A stretch of DNA of 64,000 bases from Peptoclostridium acidaminophilum DSM 3953 (GCF_000597865.1 NZ_CP007452.1:2053183-2117182); one strand, 5' to 3'. Counted from the first letter of the stretch, positions 22,889-33,045 are shown. Notes: a model not told the origin generated them from the letters alone. Made by a program: numbers and translations.

Positions 22889-25800
22889 TTATTCTGCAGG
22901 TGTCACTTCAAACACTATGTCAGCATCTCCTGTAGATGCTGCTGGTATAGTTAGAGTTCCTGTAGCAAGTACAGTCACACCATCTGCAGCAAGTATATTA
23001 ATAGTTATAACATCACCAGCTGCAAGCAGATCAGTTGCTAGGCTTCCGATATCTGTAACAGCACTGTTTAGATCTGGATCTTCTTCATAAACTATTTGGA
23101 ATTTGGCTGCATCTGTTACATTAGACTCAGTTATAGTTATGTCTACTGGGCCAAGTCCTGTAACTACTACATCTGCTGTTGCAGTAAGCACTTCAACTAG
23201 TCCATCTATCGCAGCATTTATAGCAGCAACCTTAGCATCAACTAGTGCTTGTGAAGTTTCTGGAAGAGCTAGTGCAGCTGTAAGATCAGCAAAGCTTTCT
23301 GCTGTGTAATCATCTGCATCTAGTGCAGCAGCTGCTAATTCTGCTGCATCAAGAGCTACTTTGTCTAGTGGTGTGTTGTGTGCATCGTAAGTTGCATTGT
23401 AAAGAGCTGTCTCGTCGTCCATGTCGTATATCTTCACAACTTGAGCTTTAGCATTCTTAACTGCAACTGTTACATTGTCTCCTCTGTCTATGTCAGAGAA
23501 GTCCTTAACGTCGCCTTTTTCGTATACTACAGCGTTTGTTTCTACTCTAACTGATACTGAATCGTCGCCTTCTATAGTTATGAATCTTCCGCTTATGCTA
23601 GTTACTTCACCTGTGTACATTGTAAAGTCATCAGAGTCAGCAGGGTTCATTATGTCTACAGTTCCGTCAGTGTTCTCAGTGAATATTGCTATCACTCTTC
23701 TCTCTGGAACATTTGCTATTCCAGCGCTTACTTCGAAGTCTGCATTTTCAGCCACTCCGTATTCAGCTACTTCTACGTAGTCATCTCCAGCTTTAACCCA
23801 CTTGTTAAGAACGTAAGCCGCTCTTTCATCGTCAGAAGTTATTTTGCTTACAAGAGCAACAAATCTAACCTCATCCTTGTCGTTAACGAATACTATTACG
23901 TCTCCGTTATCTCCTTTTCCATCAAGTGAAGCGTAGTCAACAACGTTAACATCTTCAAAGTCATTTCCAGCTTTTGTTCCTTCAAAGTAGTCGAATACAA
24001 CTACGTTTGAAGATACGTTGTACCACTTAGTTCCAAGCTTAAGGCTGTCAGACTCGAAGTCGTCACCAAGCGTACCAGATACAGCAGTCCACTTGCCGTC
24101 ATCAGTTGTTCCATCAGCATCTGGTCCAACTTTTATCATAGAGTCTATTTCGCCATCTTTGTTAAGTGTGTACTTAACTATGTCACCTTCTGCACCATCT
24201 ATAGCCATTTCAGTAGCATAGCCTTCGAATTCAGCTGCATCAAAGTCAACATCGTATCTAACTACCGACTCATCTTGAGTAAGCATCTTAACCTCTACAG
24301 AGCCGAAGCTTACATTTGTTGCTGTTATAACACCATACATATCTGCAGATGAAGCCTTAGCGTCTGTAGTTATGTGTCTTACGTATCCCTTAGCGTCAAA
24401 AAGAAGAAGTGCATCAGCATCGTCATCTGTTATGTCGTCAAGAGCGTCTATTCCATCAGTGTCATTTATTAGGTATACATCTTTGTCTTCATTTGAAGAA
24501 ACTGTAGCGTTTGAAGCAACGTCATAAGCAGTTCCGTTAAGTCTTACTTCTACAACGTCTCCGCCAGAAGTTCTGTATCTTGTAACATCACCAGTTACAG
24601 ATTCTTTTACTACTACTACATAAGCTACTTCGTCCTTGCTTGCAGCTTCTTCAAGGTCGTCTCCAGCCATGTTTACATCGTTGATGTATGCAACGTCATT
24701 AGCTTTTATATCTTCAAGCTTTATTATGTTTCCAGCATTGTCCATAACTACAACCTTATCGTAGTCTTTAGTCTTGAACGTGTACTCATCATCAGCGTCG
24801 TCTATACGATAAGTAAGAGTTGTGCTATCTGCCTTAAGAGCTATTACAGCGCCGCCCTTTTCAAATCTTTGAGCGTCTATAACTTTTATGTTGCCTTTGT
24901 TGCTAAGAACAGCCTTAACAAAAAGGTCGCCTTTTCCAGCTTCAGCAGCAAAAGTTGCCATGTTTACTGACTTGTTGTCAAGGTATAGCTCATAATCATC
25001 TTCAAAGCTGTACTCTTTGTCAGCTTTTATAAGAGTTATTTCGTCTTCGTTAACATTTTCGTCAGGATCTACTACATCGTAAAGAACTCTGAAAGGCTTG
25101 TCGCTCTCTTCAACGAAAACAACGTCTTTGTCATTCTCATCTACATAAACGTTAAGCGAAAGTCCTAGAAGGTTTGTAGTGTCTACCTTGTCTATAACAT
25201 CGAAAACAACTACATCATCTTTGTCATAGTTTACTTTTTTAACGTCGTAGTCTTTGCCTATTACTACTCTTACCTGGTCTTCGTCTATTCCACTATCAAC
25301 CTTAGGAGTAGCAGTAACTACAGCTTCTTCAAGCTTGTGTATTCCCATCTTTTCAGCTAGAAGAGATATGTCTGTCTTAACATACTTTATTTCTGTTCCT
25401 GTAAGTGTTCCGTACTCTTGAATCTTTATAACGTCAGCGTCAAGAGTGTTGTTAAGCATAACAGCCATTGATCCTCTGTCAGCAGTTCCTGTTGGAGAGT
25501 ATACAACGCCGCTTGTTATTCCTTCTTCTGCAGCCTTAGCTACATAGTTTCCTGGCCAAGTTCCTGGAAGGAATGAATCCTGATATCCAAGAGCTCTTAC
25601 AAGCATTGTAACAGCTTCTGCATATGTAACATTCTTAGCTGGTCCAAATGTTCCATCTGGGTATCCTTTAAGGATTCCTTGTCCTACTGCTACGTTAACG
25701 TATCCAGCAGACCATCTGTCAGCTTCAACGTCAGAGAACTTAGTTGGTCCCTGTGCAGCAGTTGCTGCCGAACCTAGTCCTAGAGCCTCAACTAAAACCT

Positions 25801-26011
25801 TAGCGAACTGCTCTCTTGTTACGTCATACTCTGGATGGTATTTACCATCTTCAAAACCTTCTACTATTCCGAATGCTGCAAGTCTTTCAACCGCTTTTAC
25901 TACTTTAGAATCTTCGATTCCTTCAGTAAGCGGACCTGCAGCGAAGCCCATGCTCATGCTTCCAAGTATCATTGAAAGTACAAGCACTAGCGACACTAGT
26001 CTTTTTTTCAT
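22889..26011 (-). CDS. Probable major S-layer protein with SLH domains
   Basis: 1040 aa, very acidic. Signal peptide 1-24 (MSMGFAAG). SLH repeats at about 28-200: GIVEGFEDGKYHPEYDVTRE, GILKGYPDGTFGPAKNVTYA and the WPGNYVAKAAEEGI unit. A long beta-rich body follows, then a helical FIVAR-like stretch near 885-950 (LDAAELAAAALDADDYTAE) and a final beta domain. Codon use is strongly restricted compared with neighbours (GTA/GTT, GCT/GCA, ACT dominate), as expected for a very abundant protein. Strong RBS AAAGGAGG, a good promoter at 26081-26110 with adjacent inverted repeats, a ~70-nt leader and a dedicated terminator all fit the main S-layer protein. Confidence 0.88.
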   Translation of the reverse strand: MKKRLVSLVLVLSMILGSMSMGFAAGPLTEGIEDSKVVKAVERLAAFGIVEGFEDGKYHPEYDVTREQFAKVLVEALGLGSAATAAQGPTKFSDVEADRWSAGYVNVAVGQGILKGYPDGTFGPAKNVTYAEAVTMLVRALGYQDSFLPGTWPGNYVAKAAEEGITSGVVYSPTGTADRGSMAVMLNNTLDADVIKIQEYGTLTGTEIKYVKTDISLLAEKMGIHKLEEAVVTATPKVDSGIDEDQVRVVIGKDYDVKKVNYDKDDVVVFDVIDKVDTTNLLGLSLNVYVDENDKDVVFVEESDKPFRVLYDVVDPDENVNEDEITLIKADKEYSFEDDYELYLDNKSVNMATFAAEAGKGDLFVKAVLSNKGNIKVIDAQRFEKGGAVIALKADSTTLTYRIDDADDEYTFKTKDYDKVVVMDNAGNIIKLEDIKANDVAYINDVNMAGDDLEEAASKDEVAYVVVVKESVTGDVTRYRTSGGDVVEVRLNGTAYDVASNATVSSNEDKDVYLINDTDGIDALDDITDDDADALLLFDAKGYVRHITTDAKASSADMYGVITATNVSFGSVEVKMLTQDESVVRYDVDFDAAEFEGYATEMAIDGAEGDIVKYTLNKDGEIDSMIKVGPDADGTTDDGKWTAVSGTLGDDFESDSLKLGTKWYNVSSNVVVFDYFEGTKAGNDFEDVNVVDYASLDGKGDNGDVIVFVNDKDEVRFVALVSKITSDDERAAYVLNKWVKAGDDYVEVAEYGVAENADFEVSAGIANVPERRVIAIFTENTDGTVDIMNPADSDDFTMYTGEVTSISGRFITIEGDDSVSVRVETNAVVYEKGDVKDFSDIDRGDNVTVAVKNAKAQVVKIYDMDDETALYNATYDAHNTPLDKVALDAAELAAAALDADDYTAESFADLTAALALPETSQALVDAKVAAINAAIDGLVEVLTATADVVVTGLGPVDITITESNVTDAAKFQIVYEEDPDLNSAVTDIGSLATDLLAAGDVITINILAADGVTVLATGTLTIPAASTGDADIVFEVTPAE

Positions 26012-26080
26012 AACTTAATCCTCCTTTGATTTGTTTAAATATTTTTGTGCTTCTAGGGTTTTAACCCATTCTACATTGTG

Positions 26081-26110
26081 ATTATACCACCTAATTTTGT
26101 TTTCAGTCAA
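26081..26110 (-). promoter_or_regulatory. S-layer gene promoter
   Basis: TTGACT (complement of 26105-26110) and TATAAT (complement of 26081-26086, with TGG before it) are 18 nt apart. The leader to the ATG at 26011 is about 70 nt and contains the palindrome GGGTTAAAACCC. Confidence 0.8.
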
Positions 26111-26114
26111 CAAC

Positions 26115-26141
26115 GTTACAAAATTTGTAACATTTCTGTAA
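26115..26141. promoter_or_regulatory. Inverted repeat directly upstream of the S-layer -35
   Basis: GTTACAAAATTTGTAAC (26115-26131) is an 8-bp palindrome around one central base, followed by a third half-site TGTAAC (26136-26141). It begins 5 nt from the -35 box, a typical operator or activator position. The regulator is unknown. Confidence 0.6.
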
Positions 26142-26287
26142 CAAAGATTAAGCGACATAACTTGATGTTTAAGCTACTCATATTATACCGTCAAACACGG
26201 CTCGATAAACATTACAAATATATTACACGGGATTTTTATTGATAATTATCCACTAATACAGCTGTCTCATTCATCTTAAATAATGAT

Positions 26288-27673
26288 CTATATCTGTTGG
26301 CTTCTCAGATACTCAAGGGCCTTGTCCAGCTGGTTGTCCATCTGGTCTGAAAGCATGAGCTTTGTAAAGCTCTCTGAGATAGCACCCAGGGTGGTCTTGT
26401 CCGCCACTCCGTAAGGATAAAGTCCCTGGCTGCTTTGGAAGGCTGACACAGCCGCCGTTGTCGATTGCCCGTATATTCCCTTTGAATCTGTCGTCTTAAA
26501 GCCCAGCGCCAAGAGTCTTTCCTGGAGGCCAAGCACGTCAAGTCCAGCGTCACCCGCTTTCATAGCCTTGTCAGTAGGAAGAGCCTGCAGCTTTCCAAGA
26601 TCCACAATACCCTCAACATATCTTTCTGCGACTACATCAGGCACCAGACCAGTATGGTCTATCGACCTTCCCGAAGGAAGAAGATATTTGGCTATAGTAA
26701 GCTTTATCGCCTCGCCATTTTTAAGGTTGAGTACCTTCTGCACCGTTCCTTTGCCATATGTGTTCTTGCCGACAAGCACTCCTGACTTGGTGTCCTGGAT
26801 TGCGCCTGCAAGTATCTCCGATGCAGATGCCGAGGATTCGTCGACAAGCACGGCCACTTTAGCAAACCTTACATTTCCGTATGAGGGATAGCTGTTTTCT
26901 GCTCCGTCCTTGTATTGTATCTTTACTATATTTCCCTTCGGTACAAATTCCTGAGCTATGCCGACTACATCGAGAAGGCCCCCACCTGGATTTCCCCTAA
27001 GGTCGAGGACAAGCTTGTTTATGCCCTTTGCCTTCAATTCTTCAATTGCTGTCAGAGTATTCTGTGTTGCCGTCTTGTTGAACTCGGTTATCCTGATATA
27101 ACCTATTCCGTTCTCAAGCACTCTTGATTTCACAGGATTTATTACCACGTTGTCTCTTATTATTGAAACCTGGAAGCTCTGGCCTTTTCTTTCTATGAGC
27201 AACTTGACCGCTGTTCCCTGGGGTCCCTTGATCTTATTTACCACGTCAACGAGATTCTTGACTTCACCTATTTCTTTTCCGTCGATTGCCTTTATTATGT
27301 CTCCTGGAAGAAGGCCGGCCTTTAGAGCTGGTGAATTTTCAAGGGGTTCTACAATGGTCACATTTCCATTCTTGAGAGCTATCTGGGCTCCTATCCCTGA
27401 AAAAGTCCCCTGTACATCTTCTGTAAACTGCTTGTTCTCCTCGGCGTCAAGGTATGTGCTGTACTTGTCGAGGGAGTCGTACATTCCTTTCACAGCTCCG
27501 TCAATTAGCTGGTCTTCTGTCACTTCATCCACATAGTTGTTGAGTATATACTCCTTTGCGGCATTGAAGAAGCTCATGTCCTTATTGAAGTCTTCCCCGA
27601 AGGACAGGCTTGTGAAGCTCATTACAGCTATGAGCGCTATTGACGCTGTTCTTTTGAGTTTGCTTGCAATCAT
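26288..27673 (-). CDS. ctpA: C-terminal processing peptidase (S41) with peptidoglycan-binding domain
   Basis: 461 aa. Signal peptide or N-terminal anchor (1-26), PDZ domain about 85-165 (LENSPALKAGLLPGDIIKAI), S41 tail-specific protease core, and a C-terminal peptidoglycan-binding domain (DVLGLQERLLALGFK, YGQSTTAAVSAFQSSQGL). The catalytic serine is in DESSASASEILAGA and the general-base lysine in GKNTYGKGTVQ. It processes exported proteins on the outer face of the membrane. The start has AGGAAAGAGGTG upstream. Its place beside the S-layer gene suggests surface-protein maturation, but the family is general. Confidence 0.93.
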   Translation of the reverse strand: MIASKLKRTASIALIAVMSFTSLSFGEDFNKDMSFFNAAKEYILNNYVDEVTEDQLIDGAVKGMYDSLDKYSTYLDAEENKQFTEDVQGTFSGIGAQIALKNGNVTIVEPLENSPALKAGLLPGDIIKAIDGKEIGEVKNLVDVVNKIKGPQGTAVKLLIERKGQSFQVSIIRDNVVINPVKSRVLENGIGYIRITEFNKTATQNTLTAIEELKAKGINKLVLDLRGNPGGGLLDVVGIAQEFVPKGNIVKIQYKDGAENSYPSYGNVRFAKVAVLVDESSASASEILAGAIQDTKSGVLVGKNTYGKGTVQKVLNLKNGEAIKLTIAKYLLPSGRSIDHTGLVPDVVAERYVEGIVDLGKLQALPTDKAMKAGDAGLDVLGLQERLLALGFKTTDSKGIYGQSTTAAVSAFQSSQGLYPYGVADKTTLGAISESFTKLMLSDQMDNQLDKALEYLRSQQI

Positions 27674-27783
27674 TAATACACCTCTTTCCTAATAGAATAT
27701 CTTTAAATTACCGTATGCTTTGTTTCATATTATAAGAGTATACCACAGTAAAGAGTTTTTATAGAATTCAGGAAAACAAAAAT

Positions 27784-27818
27784 AAAAAAACTGCCAGCAG
27801 TTTGATATGCCGGCAGCC
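27784..27818 (-). terminator. Ferredoxin terminator
   Basis: On the minus strand CTGCCGGCA and TGCTGGCAG form a 9-bp stem with an 8-nt loop, followed by T7. Lies 12 nt after the ferredoxin stop. Confidence 0.88.
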
Positions 27819-27829
27819 TTGTTACATTA

Positions 27830-28021
<192 letters not shown>

Positions 28022-28053
28022 TTAAGCAATTTTTGTTAGGCCTTTCAAGTTAT

Positions 28054-28082
28054 ATTATAAGGGTATCGGGTGGTGTTTGCAA
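28054..28082 (-). promoter_or_regulatory. Ferredoxin promoter
   Basis: TTGCAA (28077-28082) and TATAAT (complement of 28054-28059) with a 17-nt spacer. The rest of the gap to 28316 is leader sequence of the divergent SLH gene with several TGTGGAT-like words and no gene. Confidence 0.8.
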
Positions 28083-28316
28083 AGTGGATTTGCGAAAAAT
28101 CAATGTATTTTTGTGAAAAAACAGTCAACAGGGCTGTGGGGAGTTTGATGTGGATTTGGTGGATAACATTGCTTAAGTGCGTGGTTTTCTGCAATGTGCC
28201 TGTTGATAAGTCTGTGGGTTATGTGGATTGCTTCACTGGGGATGTAAATAACGTGTGTCTGCTCCGATGTCGTGGGTATTAGATGTATAAATTATATCTG
28301 ATTAGGGGTGATTTAT

Positions 28317-29378
28317 ATGACAAAGAAATTCAAAGCTGCTGTTGCAACTGGATTGGCGCTTGTAATGCTGCCTGCAAGTTCTTTTGCGGCAAATTTTTCT
28401 GATGTTAAGGTGTCTGACTGGTTTTATCGTGGTGTGCAGCAGCTGGAGGTCAATGGCATTGTAAACGGTTATACCGGGGGCGTTTTTAAACCGAATAATA
28501 CTATTACCCGGGCCGAATTCCTCAAGATGGTTATGGCATCCAATGGTTATAAGCTTGAATCTCTCATTGGTGAATACTGGGGCAAGGTTTGGCTGGAAAG
28601 AGCTTATAAGGACGGTCTCTTGGATGATTTCGACAAAAGATTCTTTTCGATGTCCAAGGTGAATGAACCTATAACTAGACGAGAAATGGCAAAGCTTATT
28701 GCTAACGCTGTTCAGCTTTATTCTTCAGACAAGAACATTTATTCCTACATAACTGATTTTGACACAATTGAAATGGAGTATAAGGAGTATGTAGAAAAAG
28801 CTTTTTTCAGCGGTGTAATAACAGGCTATCCCGACAACTCCTTCAAGCCGTACAACACTCTTACAAGAGCCGAAGCCTGCACTGTTGTTCTTAGAATGAT
28901 GGACAAGGACGAGCGACAATATCCTACATTATCGATTTATCAGAAGAGGCTTTCGGAGACAAACAACTTCATTAAAAGCTATGAAAACAATTTTACATTC
29001 AATAAAAACACAGGCACAAGCTTCATATACAACACAAACACATCCGATAGACCTTCTCTAACGACACTAGCCAGAAACGACAGCTTCAAATATGATTTTA
29101 TTATCGACGTAATGACAGAGAGCCTCAAGCAACTTAATGGATATGACTACCTGATACGATATGATGTCAACATGAACAGCGACGCCCAATATGTACTTAA
29201 CGAATACCTAAAGCTGATTATGCCAACAGACTATGCAAAGATCATAGCCCTCGGCAAGCAAAACTACGCAGCCGGGTTAAACAGCACTAAGACAGTTCAG
29301 CTTGGAGGTTGGACGCTCCAGTATGCCAACTCTCTAAATGGCGACTCGAAGGTAATACTCAAGATATATCGCCGCTAA
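28317..29378 (+). CDS. SLH-domain secreted protein
   Basis: 353 aa from ATG 28317 (AGGGGTG 6 nt upstream; a GTG at 28308 would add three residues). Signal peptide 1-23 (PASSFAAN), then three SLH repeats: VNGIVNGYTGGVFKPNNTIT (about 40-60), a middle unit with WLERAYKDGLLDDF, and GVITGYPDNSFKPYNTLTRA (about 165-185). The final 150 residues are an unrecognised mixed domain with GWTLQYANSLNGDSKVILKI. Unlike the large SLH proteins the anchor precedes only a small domain. Ends before the long hairpin at 29501-29576. Confidence 0.85.
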   Translation: MTKKFKAAVATGLALVMLPASSFAANFSDVKVSDWFYRGVQQLEVNGIVNGYTGGVFKPNNTITRAEFLKMVMASNGYKLESLIGEYWGKVWLERAYKDGLLDDFDKRFFSMSKVNEPITRREMAKLIANAVQLYSSDKNIYSYITDFDTIEMEYKEYVEKAFFSGVITGYPDNSFKPYNTLTRAEACTVVLRMMDKDERQYPTLSIYQKRLSETNNFIKSYENNFTFNKNTGTSFIYNTNTSDRPSLTTLARNDSFKYDFIIDVMTESLKQLNGYDYLIRYDVNMNSDAQYVLNEYLKLIMPTDYAKIIALGKQNYAAGLNSTKTVQLGGWTLQYANSLNGDSKVILKIYRR

Positions 29379-29500
29379 CATCCACTTCGCAGATTGCATC
29401 CTGATATTTGAGCAACCTGGATTTTATTATTTTCCTACGTGCTGAAGCCGATGTGTGCAGGCATTCTTGGATTTCGTTTTGCAATATTTCCAGACGAATT

Positions 29501-29576
29501 AAAACCCACAAAATCCTAGCAATTTCGAACTGTCCGAGCAACGCGAGTTTTCGAAATTGCAGATTTTGCGGGTTTT
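29501..29576. terminator. Long two-part hairpin between convergent SLH and degV genes
   Basis: Outer arms 29501-29515 and 29562-29576 (AAAACCCACAAAATC) and inner arms GCAATTTCGAA/TTCGAAATTGC (29519-29529, 29550-29560), enclosing CTGTCCGAGCAACGCGAG. A T-run follows on the plus strand and A-run precedes it, so it can act on both strands. No other feature is seen in 29379-29632. Confidence 0.75.
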
Positions 29577-29632
29577 TTGAGTCATAGGAAATATCAAAAC
29601 AAAGCGAATGCCAAACACATCGCTCAGCGCGC

Positions 29633-30478
29633 TTAGAAAGAAACCACTATCCCGCCTTCCCCGGCATACACCGTAGTAATCCCCCTGGCCTCGACTATTA
29701 TGACATCCCTGAAGGAGTACTTCTCCTTGATTTCGTCCCTCAGCCTTTCGGCCTTCTCCCTGCAGTTGACATGGGATATTCCAAGCACCCTGCTTTCCAT
29801 GCCCACTGCCCGCTCGCCAACGAGCTCGACGAGCCTTCCGAAGGCCCTGTTCGACCCCCGAGCCTTCTCCACAAGGTATATGTTCCCCTCCTTGTCGGCG
29901 CCCATTACAGGCTTTATGGAGAGCACGTTTCCAATGAGGCCCGCCAGACGGCTTACCCTTCCGGCCTTGATGAGAGTATCAAGCGACTCGAGTATGAAAA
30001 GCGTGTTCATGCCTGCAATGTAACCTTCCACCTGCTCAACTATCTCCTGCGGCTCGAGTTCCTGCTCTGTAAGCTCCCTTATCTTTAGCCCGATGAGAGT
30101 CTCGGCCGAGGTCGCGCTCTTTGAGTCGAAAACGTGCACGAACGTGCCTGCTCCGCCCTCTTCCTTCATAGTCTTTGCGACCATTGCGCTCGAATAAGTG
30201 CCGCTCAGCTTCGAGGAGAGCGTCACTACAAACACATTTTCAGCGTCTTGATACGAGAGCAGAAAGTCGTGCGGCGAAGGGGCCGCCGTCTTCGGCCCGT
30301 TTTGGGACTCCTTTATCAGCCTTATGAGCTCGAGCGGATCGAGCTTTTCATCGTCCCGCAGCTCCAGCTCGTCCACTCTTATCGTAAGCGGCACTATCTG
30401 GGGCTTTACGTATTCATCTATGTATGCGCTTCTGTCGAAGCAGCTGTCTCCCACTATCTTGTATTTCACCGGCGTCAT
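29633..30478 (-). CDS. degV: DegV family fatty-acid-binding protein
   Basis: 281 aa, full length for the DegV/FakB family. Family features: VGDSCFDRS near the N-terminus (usual DSTCD), KTAAPSPHDFL (usual KTSQPSP), VTLSSKLSGTYSSA, and ESLDTLIKAGRVSRLAGLIG followed by IKPVMGADKEGNI. These cytoplasmic proteins bind a fatty acyl chain and present it to fatty-acid kinase. RBS AAGGGAG is close to the ATG. It lies 55 nt downstream of the transglutaminase-like gene on the same strand without a terminator between, so cotranscription is possible. Confidence 0.93.
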   Translation of the reverse strand: MTPVKYKIVGDSCFDRSAYIDEYVKPQIVPLTIRVDELELRDDEKLDPLELIRLIKESQNGPKTAAPSPHDFLLSYQDAENVFVVTLSSKLSGTYSSAMVAKTMKEEGGAGTFVHVFDSKSATSAETLIGLKIRELTEQELEPQEIVEQVEGYIAGMNTLFILESLDTLIKAGRVSRLAGLIGNVLSIKPVMGADKEGNIYLVEKARGSNRAFGRLVELVGERAVGMESRVLGISHVNCREKAERLRDEIKEKYSFRDVIIVEARGITTVYAGEGGIVVSF

Positions 30479-30533
30479 CTCCCTTCGTTTTCAGATGAGT
30501 CATTACTATTTATAATATACCACCGCTTGGGGC

Positions 30534-32318
30534 TTAATCCACAACGAAATATAAAACTACCGGCTTTTCGAGGCTTACGCCTTCCGAAGAGCTGACATCC
30601 TTGCTTATGCACAGCCTGTAGCTTTTGCCCTTTATGTAGCCCTCAGCCGGAGGAATCACCTCTATTTTGTTGTCATTCTCACCAAACACAGCGCAGGCCC
30701 CGCTGTCCAGGTCTCCCTGGGTGACCTGCGCAAGACCTGGGATGCCGATTTCCTTTGAAAGGGCGCTGCTGAATTCCACGGTCCATTTTTTATTGGGATC
30801 GATTTCCGTTTTGTAGTCTATGACCTCAGCTTCGGAGCTTTCGGCGGGGTCTTCCACTATCACCGTGCACTCGTCTGAAATTTCAGTTCCCTCAACTGTA
30901 GCCCTGAGTATGCATATGCCTCCTGAAAGGGCTGTTATATTACCGCTTGAGTCAACCTGGGCAACCTCTGTATCGCTGGAGGTCCATATTATGTCGCCCG
31001 AGGCTCCAGCCGGATAGATTCCGCAGCCCACGCTGATGCTGCCCCCCTTTGTGATTCTTAAACTATCCTTATCAAGCTCTATGCTCTGGGGAGCCAGCGG
31101 CTCCAGGTATATGACTTCCGTTTCGTCCGTGCTTTCATTCATGAATGCCAATTCATTACCGTCTATGCTTAAGTATGTAGAATGCACGTCGTTTATCATC
31201 TCTGTAGATGAGCCATCCGTGCTGGTCCTGTATATGTATCCTCCCCGGGAATAGTTGCTGAAATATATCCAGTCGCCATATCCACAAAGGAAAAGCGATC
31301 TGTCAGGGCATATCAGCTGTTTGCCGCTTCCGTCAAGCAGCATGCTGTAGAGCTTGTTGTCGATGCTGCTGTTACTGTAATACAATTTCCCATCCATTGT
31401 TACAGGATACGTAACTTCATTCATGTAGCTGTATTTCTCGCTTGTGCAGTCGGGATATGCTGTTTCATCCCAGAAGTGGTCCTGGGACATCCTCTCGTCC
31501 GACAAGTTAAAGTATGTATATATTGTCCTGCTTTTGACGTCGGGAAGCGGGTCATCCCATGTCAGGTCGCTGTGATACCATTCGCCGTCAATATTTGCCA
31601 TGTTCCAGGCGTGGTTCATAGACTCGTCGCCTGCCACTATCCGGGCCTGCACTCCCGCCTCTTCTAGCATTTTGTAGGCAAGCAGCGAGTATCCCTGGCA
31701 GACGGTCTTGCCGTATGCCAGCGCAGCGTATGCGCTGTGCTCCTCATAGCTTGTGTCGTATTCGACGTTTTTGACTATGTAGTCGTGTATTGCCAGCTCC
31801 TTTTCAAAGCTTGTCATGCCTGGCGAAACTATTTCCAAGAGTATATCGTCTACTCTCGAGTCAACATAGTCCTCCTGCTCCTTGGTAGTCAGGTACGTCA
31901 GTTCGTAGTATATGCTGTAATTCCCCGGATAGCCGCTGTAGCCGTATCTTATCGATGTGTACGAGAATCCGAGATAGTCATCGGATGCTATTGCATTTTC
32001 GAAAGCCGCTCTCATGTCGGCCAGCATGTTGCTCGTGCCGCCCGTGTACACCGCCTCAAATCTTGGCCTTCTTTCTGTCATGGCGTCATACAACATCGCT
32101 TCAAGCTCCTCCAAGGAGCTTACATATGTGACGCTTTCCAGGCTGCGCATGTCTGCTTTTGCAGGTGCTGCAGGCAGGTCCTTGTATATACGGTTTATGT
32201 ACTCCGCTTCGGCCTTTTCGAATATACCCTGCTCCTGTGCGTATGAAAGACTTGAAAAAATTGCTGTAACCATTAATATTATTAATGTAAGTAATGTCCT
32301 TTTAGGCTTCAATCCCAT
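30534..32318 (-). CDS. Secreted transglutaminase-like protein with Ig-like domains
   Basis: 594 aa from ATG 32318, chosen because a signal peptide starts there (MGLKPKRTLLTLIILMVTAI). A transglutaminase/protease-like core at about 170-290 shows the Cys in GKTVCQGYSLLAYKMLEEAG, the His in NHAWNMANIDGEWYHSDLTWDDP and the following Asp. A DUF5050-like stretch (GYGDWIYFSNYSRGGYIYRT) follows, then a Big_2 Ig-like domain (LDKDSLRITKGGSISVGC) and a C-terminal domain starting KKWTVEFSSALSKE that recurs in the LRR protein and the protease. Substrate unknown; exported cell-surface enzyme by inference. Confidence 0.88.
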   Translation of the reverse strand: MGLKPKRTLLTLIILMVTAIFSSLSYAQEQGIFEKAEAEYINRIYKDLPAAPAKADMRSLESVTYVSSLEELEAMLYDAMTERRPRFEAVYTGGTSNMLADMRAAFENAIASDDYLGFSYTSIRYGYSGYPGNYSIYYELTYLTTKEQEDYVDSRVDDILLEIVSPGMTSFEKELAIHDYIVKNVEYDTSYEEHSAYAALAYGKTVCQGYSLLAYKMLEEAGVQARIVAGDESMNHAWNMANIDGEWYHSDLTWDDPLPDVKSRTIYTYFNLSDERMSQDHFWDETAYPDCTSEKYSYMNEVTYPVTMDGKLYYSNSSIDNKLYSMLLDGSGKQLICPDRSLFLCGYGDWIYFSNYSRGGYIYRTSTDGSSTEMINDVHSTYLSIDGNELAFMNESTDETEVIYLEPLAPQSIELDKDSLRITKGGSISVGCGIYPAGASGDIIWTSSDTEVAQVDSSGNITALSGGICILRATVEGTEISDECTVIVEDPAESSEAEVIDYKTEIDPNKKWTVEFSSALSKEIGIPGLAQVTQGDLDSGACAVFGENDNKIEVIPPAEGYIKGKSYRLCISKDVSSSEGVSLEKPVVLYFVVD

Positions 32319-32550
32319 AAAATCACTCTCCGCTCCCGACCGCAGCAAAGGCGCAGCCGATTGAATAATTTGCATGTTTGCAAAAATTATTATCGGCAAA
32401 AAAGTCTGTTTGCTTACCCACAAATTACAGCTTTCATCAAAAACATTACAAAACCCTATCCACAAACAAAGGGATTTGCGGTGCTGCGGAATAGTTCAGG
32501 TTCGTTATGGGTAAAGATAAAATATTCTATAATTCACCGGAGGTCATATA

Positions 32551-33045
32551 ATGTCATGGCGCACAATAAGGCTCTCGCTGGCCCTTTTCATATTCTACAT
32601 GCTGCTTACAATTGACTTTTCGGCACTGAACATAGGCGCCGGCCTCATGCTCTCTATTGCCGTGTCGTACTTTTCAGCCAGGGTGCTCTACGACCCTGCC
32701 GGCGACTCCATTGAGGAAGTCAGGATACCCGGGCCGCTCAGGCTCGTTTCGTACCTGCTGTTTCTGCTGCTTTCAATATACAGGGCGTCGTTTCGCTACA
32801 TGCTCCACATTATAAGAAACGATGAGGAGCCGGCGGCCCTTAGGATAAGGCTCCATACGTCGAACCCCTTCGTCGTCTCGCTTATCGCCAACTCCATAAC
32901 CTTAACGCCCGGCACCATAACGCTCTCGTCCAAAGGCGACGAGCTCACGGTGCTTTGCATAAAGGGCGATCGTGACTACGAGAGCCTGCGTTCAGATATA
33001 ATCGAAGGTTTTGAAAGGCAGCTGACAAGGAGGATGCGAAAATGA
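32551..33045 (+). CDS. mrpE: Cation antiporter subunit MrpE/MbhA
   Basis: 164 aa membrane protein of the MnhE/MrpE family: two to three N-terminal helices (LALFIFYMLLTIDFSAL), then the conserved PFVVSLIANSITLTPGTITL block. RBS CCGGAGGTCAT. First gene of a compact eight-gene operon (32551-36798) in the archaeal Mbh/Mrp order. Overlaps mrpF by 4 nt. Confidence 0.93.
   Translation: MSWRTIRLSLALFIFYMLLTIDFSALNIGAGLMLSIAVSYFSARVLYDPAGDSIEEVRIPGPLRLVSYLLFLLLSIYRASFRYMLHIIRNDEEPAALRIRLHTSNPFVVSLIANSITLTPGTITLSSKGDELTVLCIKGDRDYESLRSDIIEGFERQLTRRMRK

Noticed and set aside
28060-28300. TGTGGAT-like words as DnaA boxes of a replication origin
   Set aside because: Matches are imperfect, irregularly spaced and no dnaA, dnaN or partition gene is near; more likely chance in a GT-rich leader.
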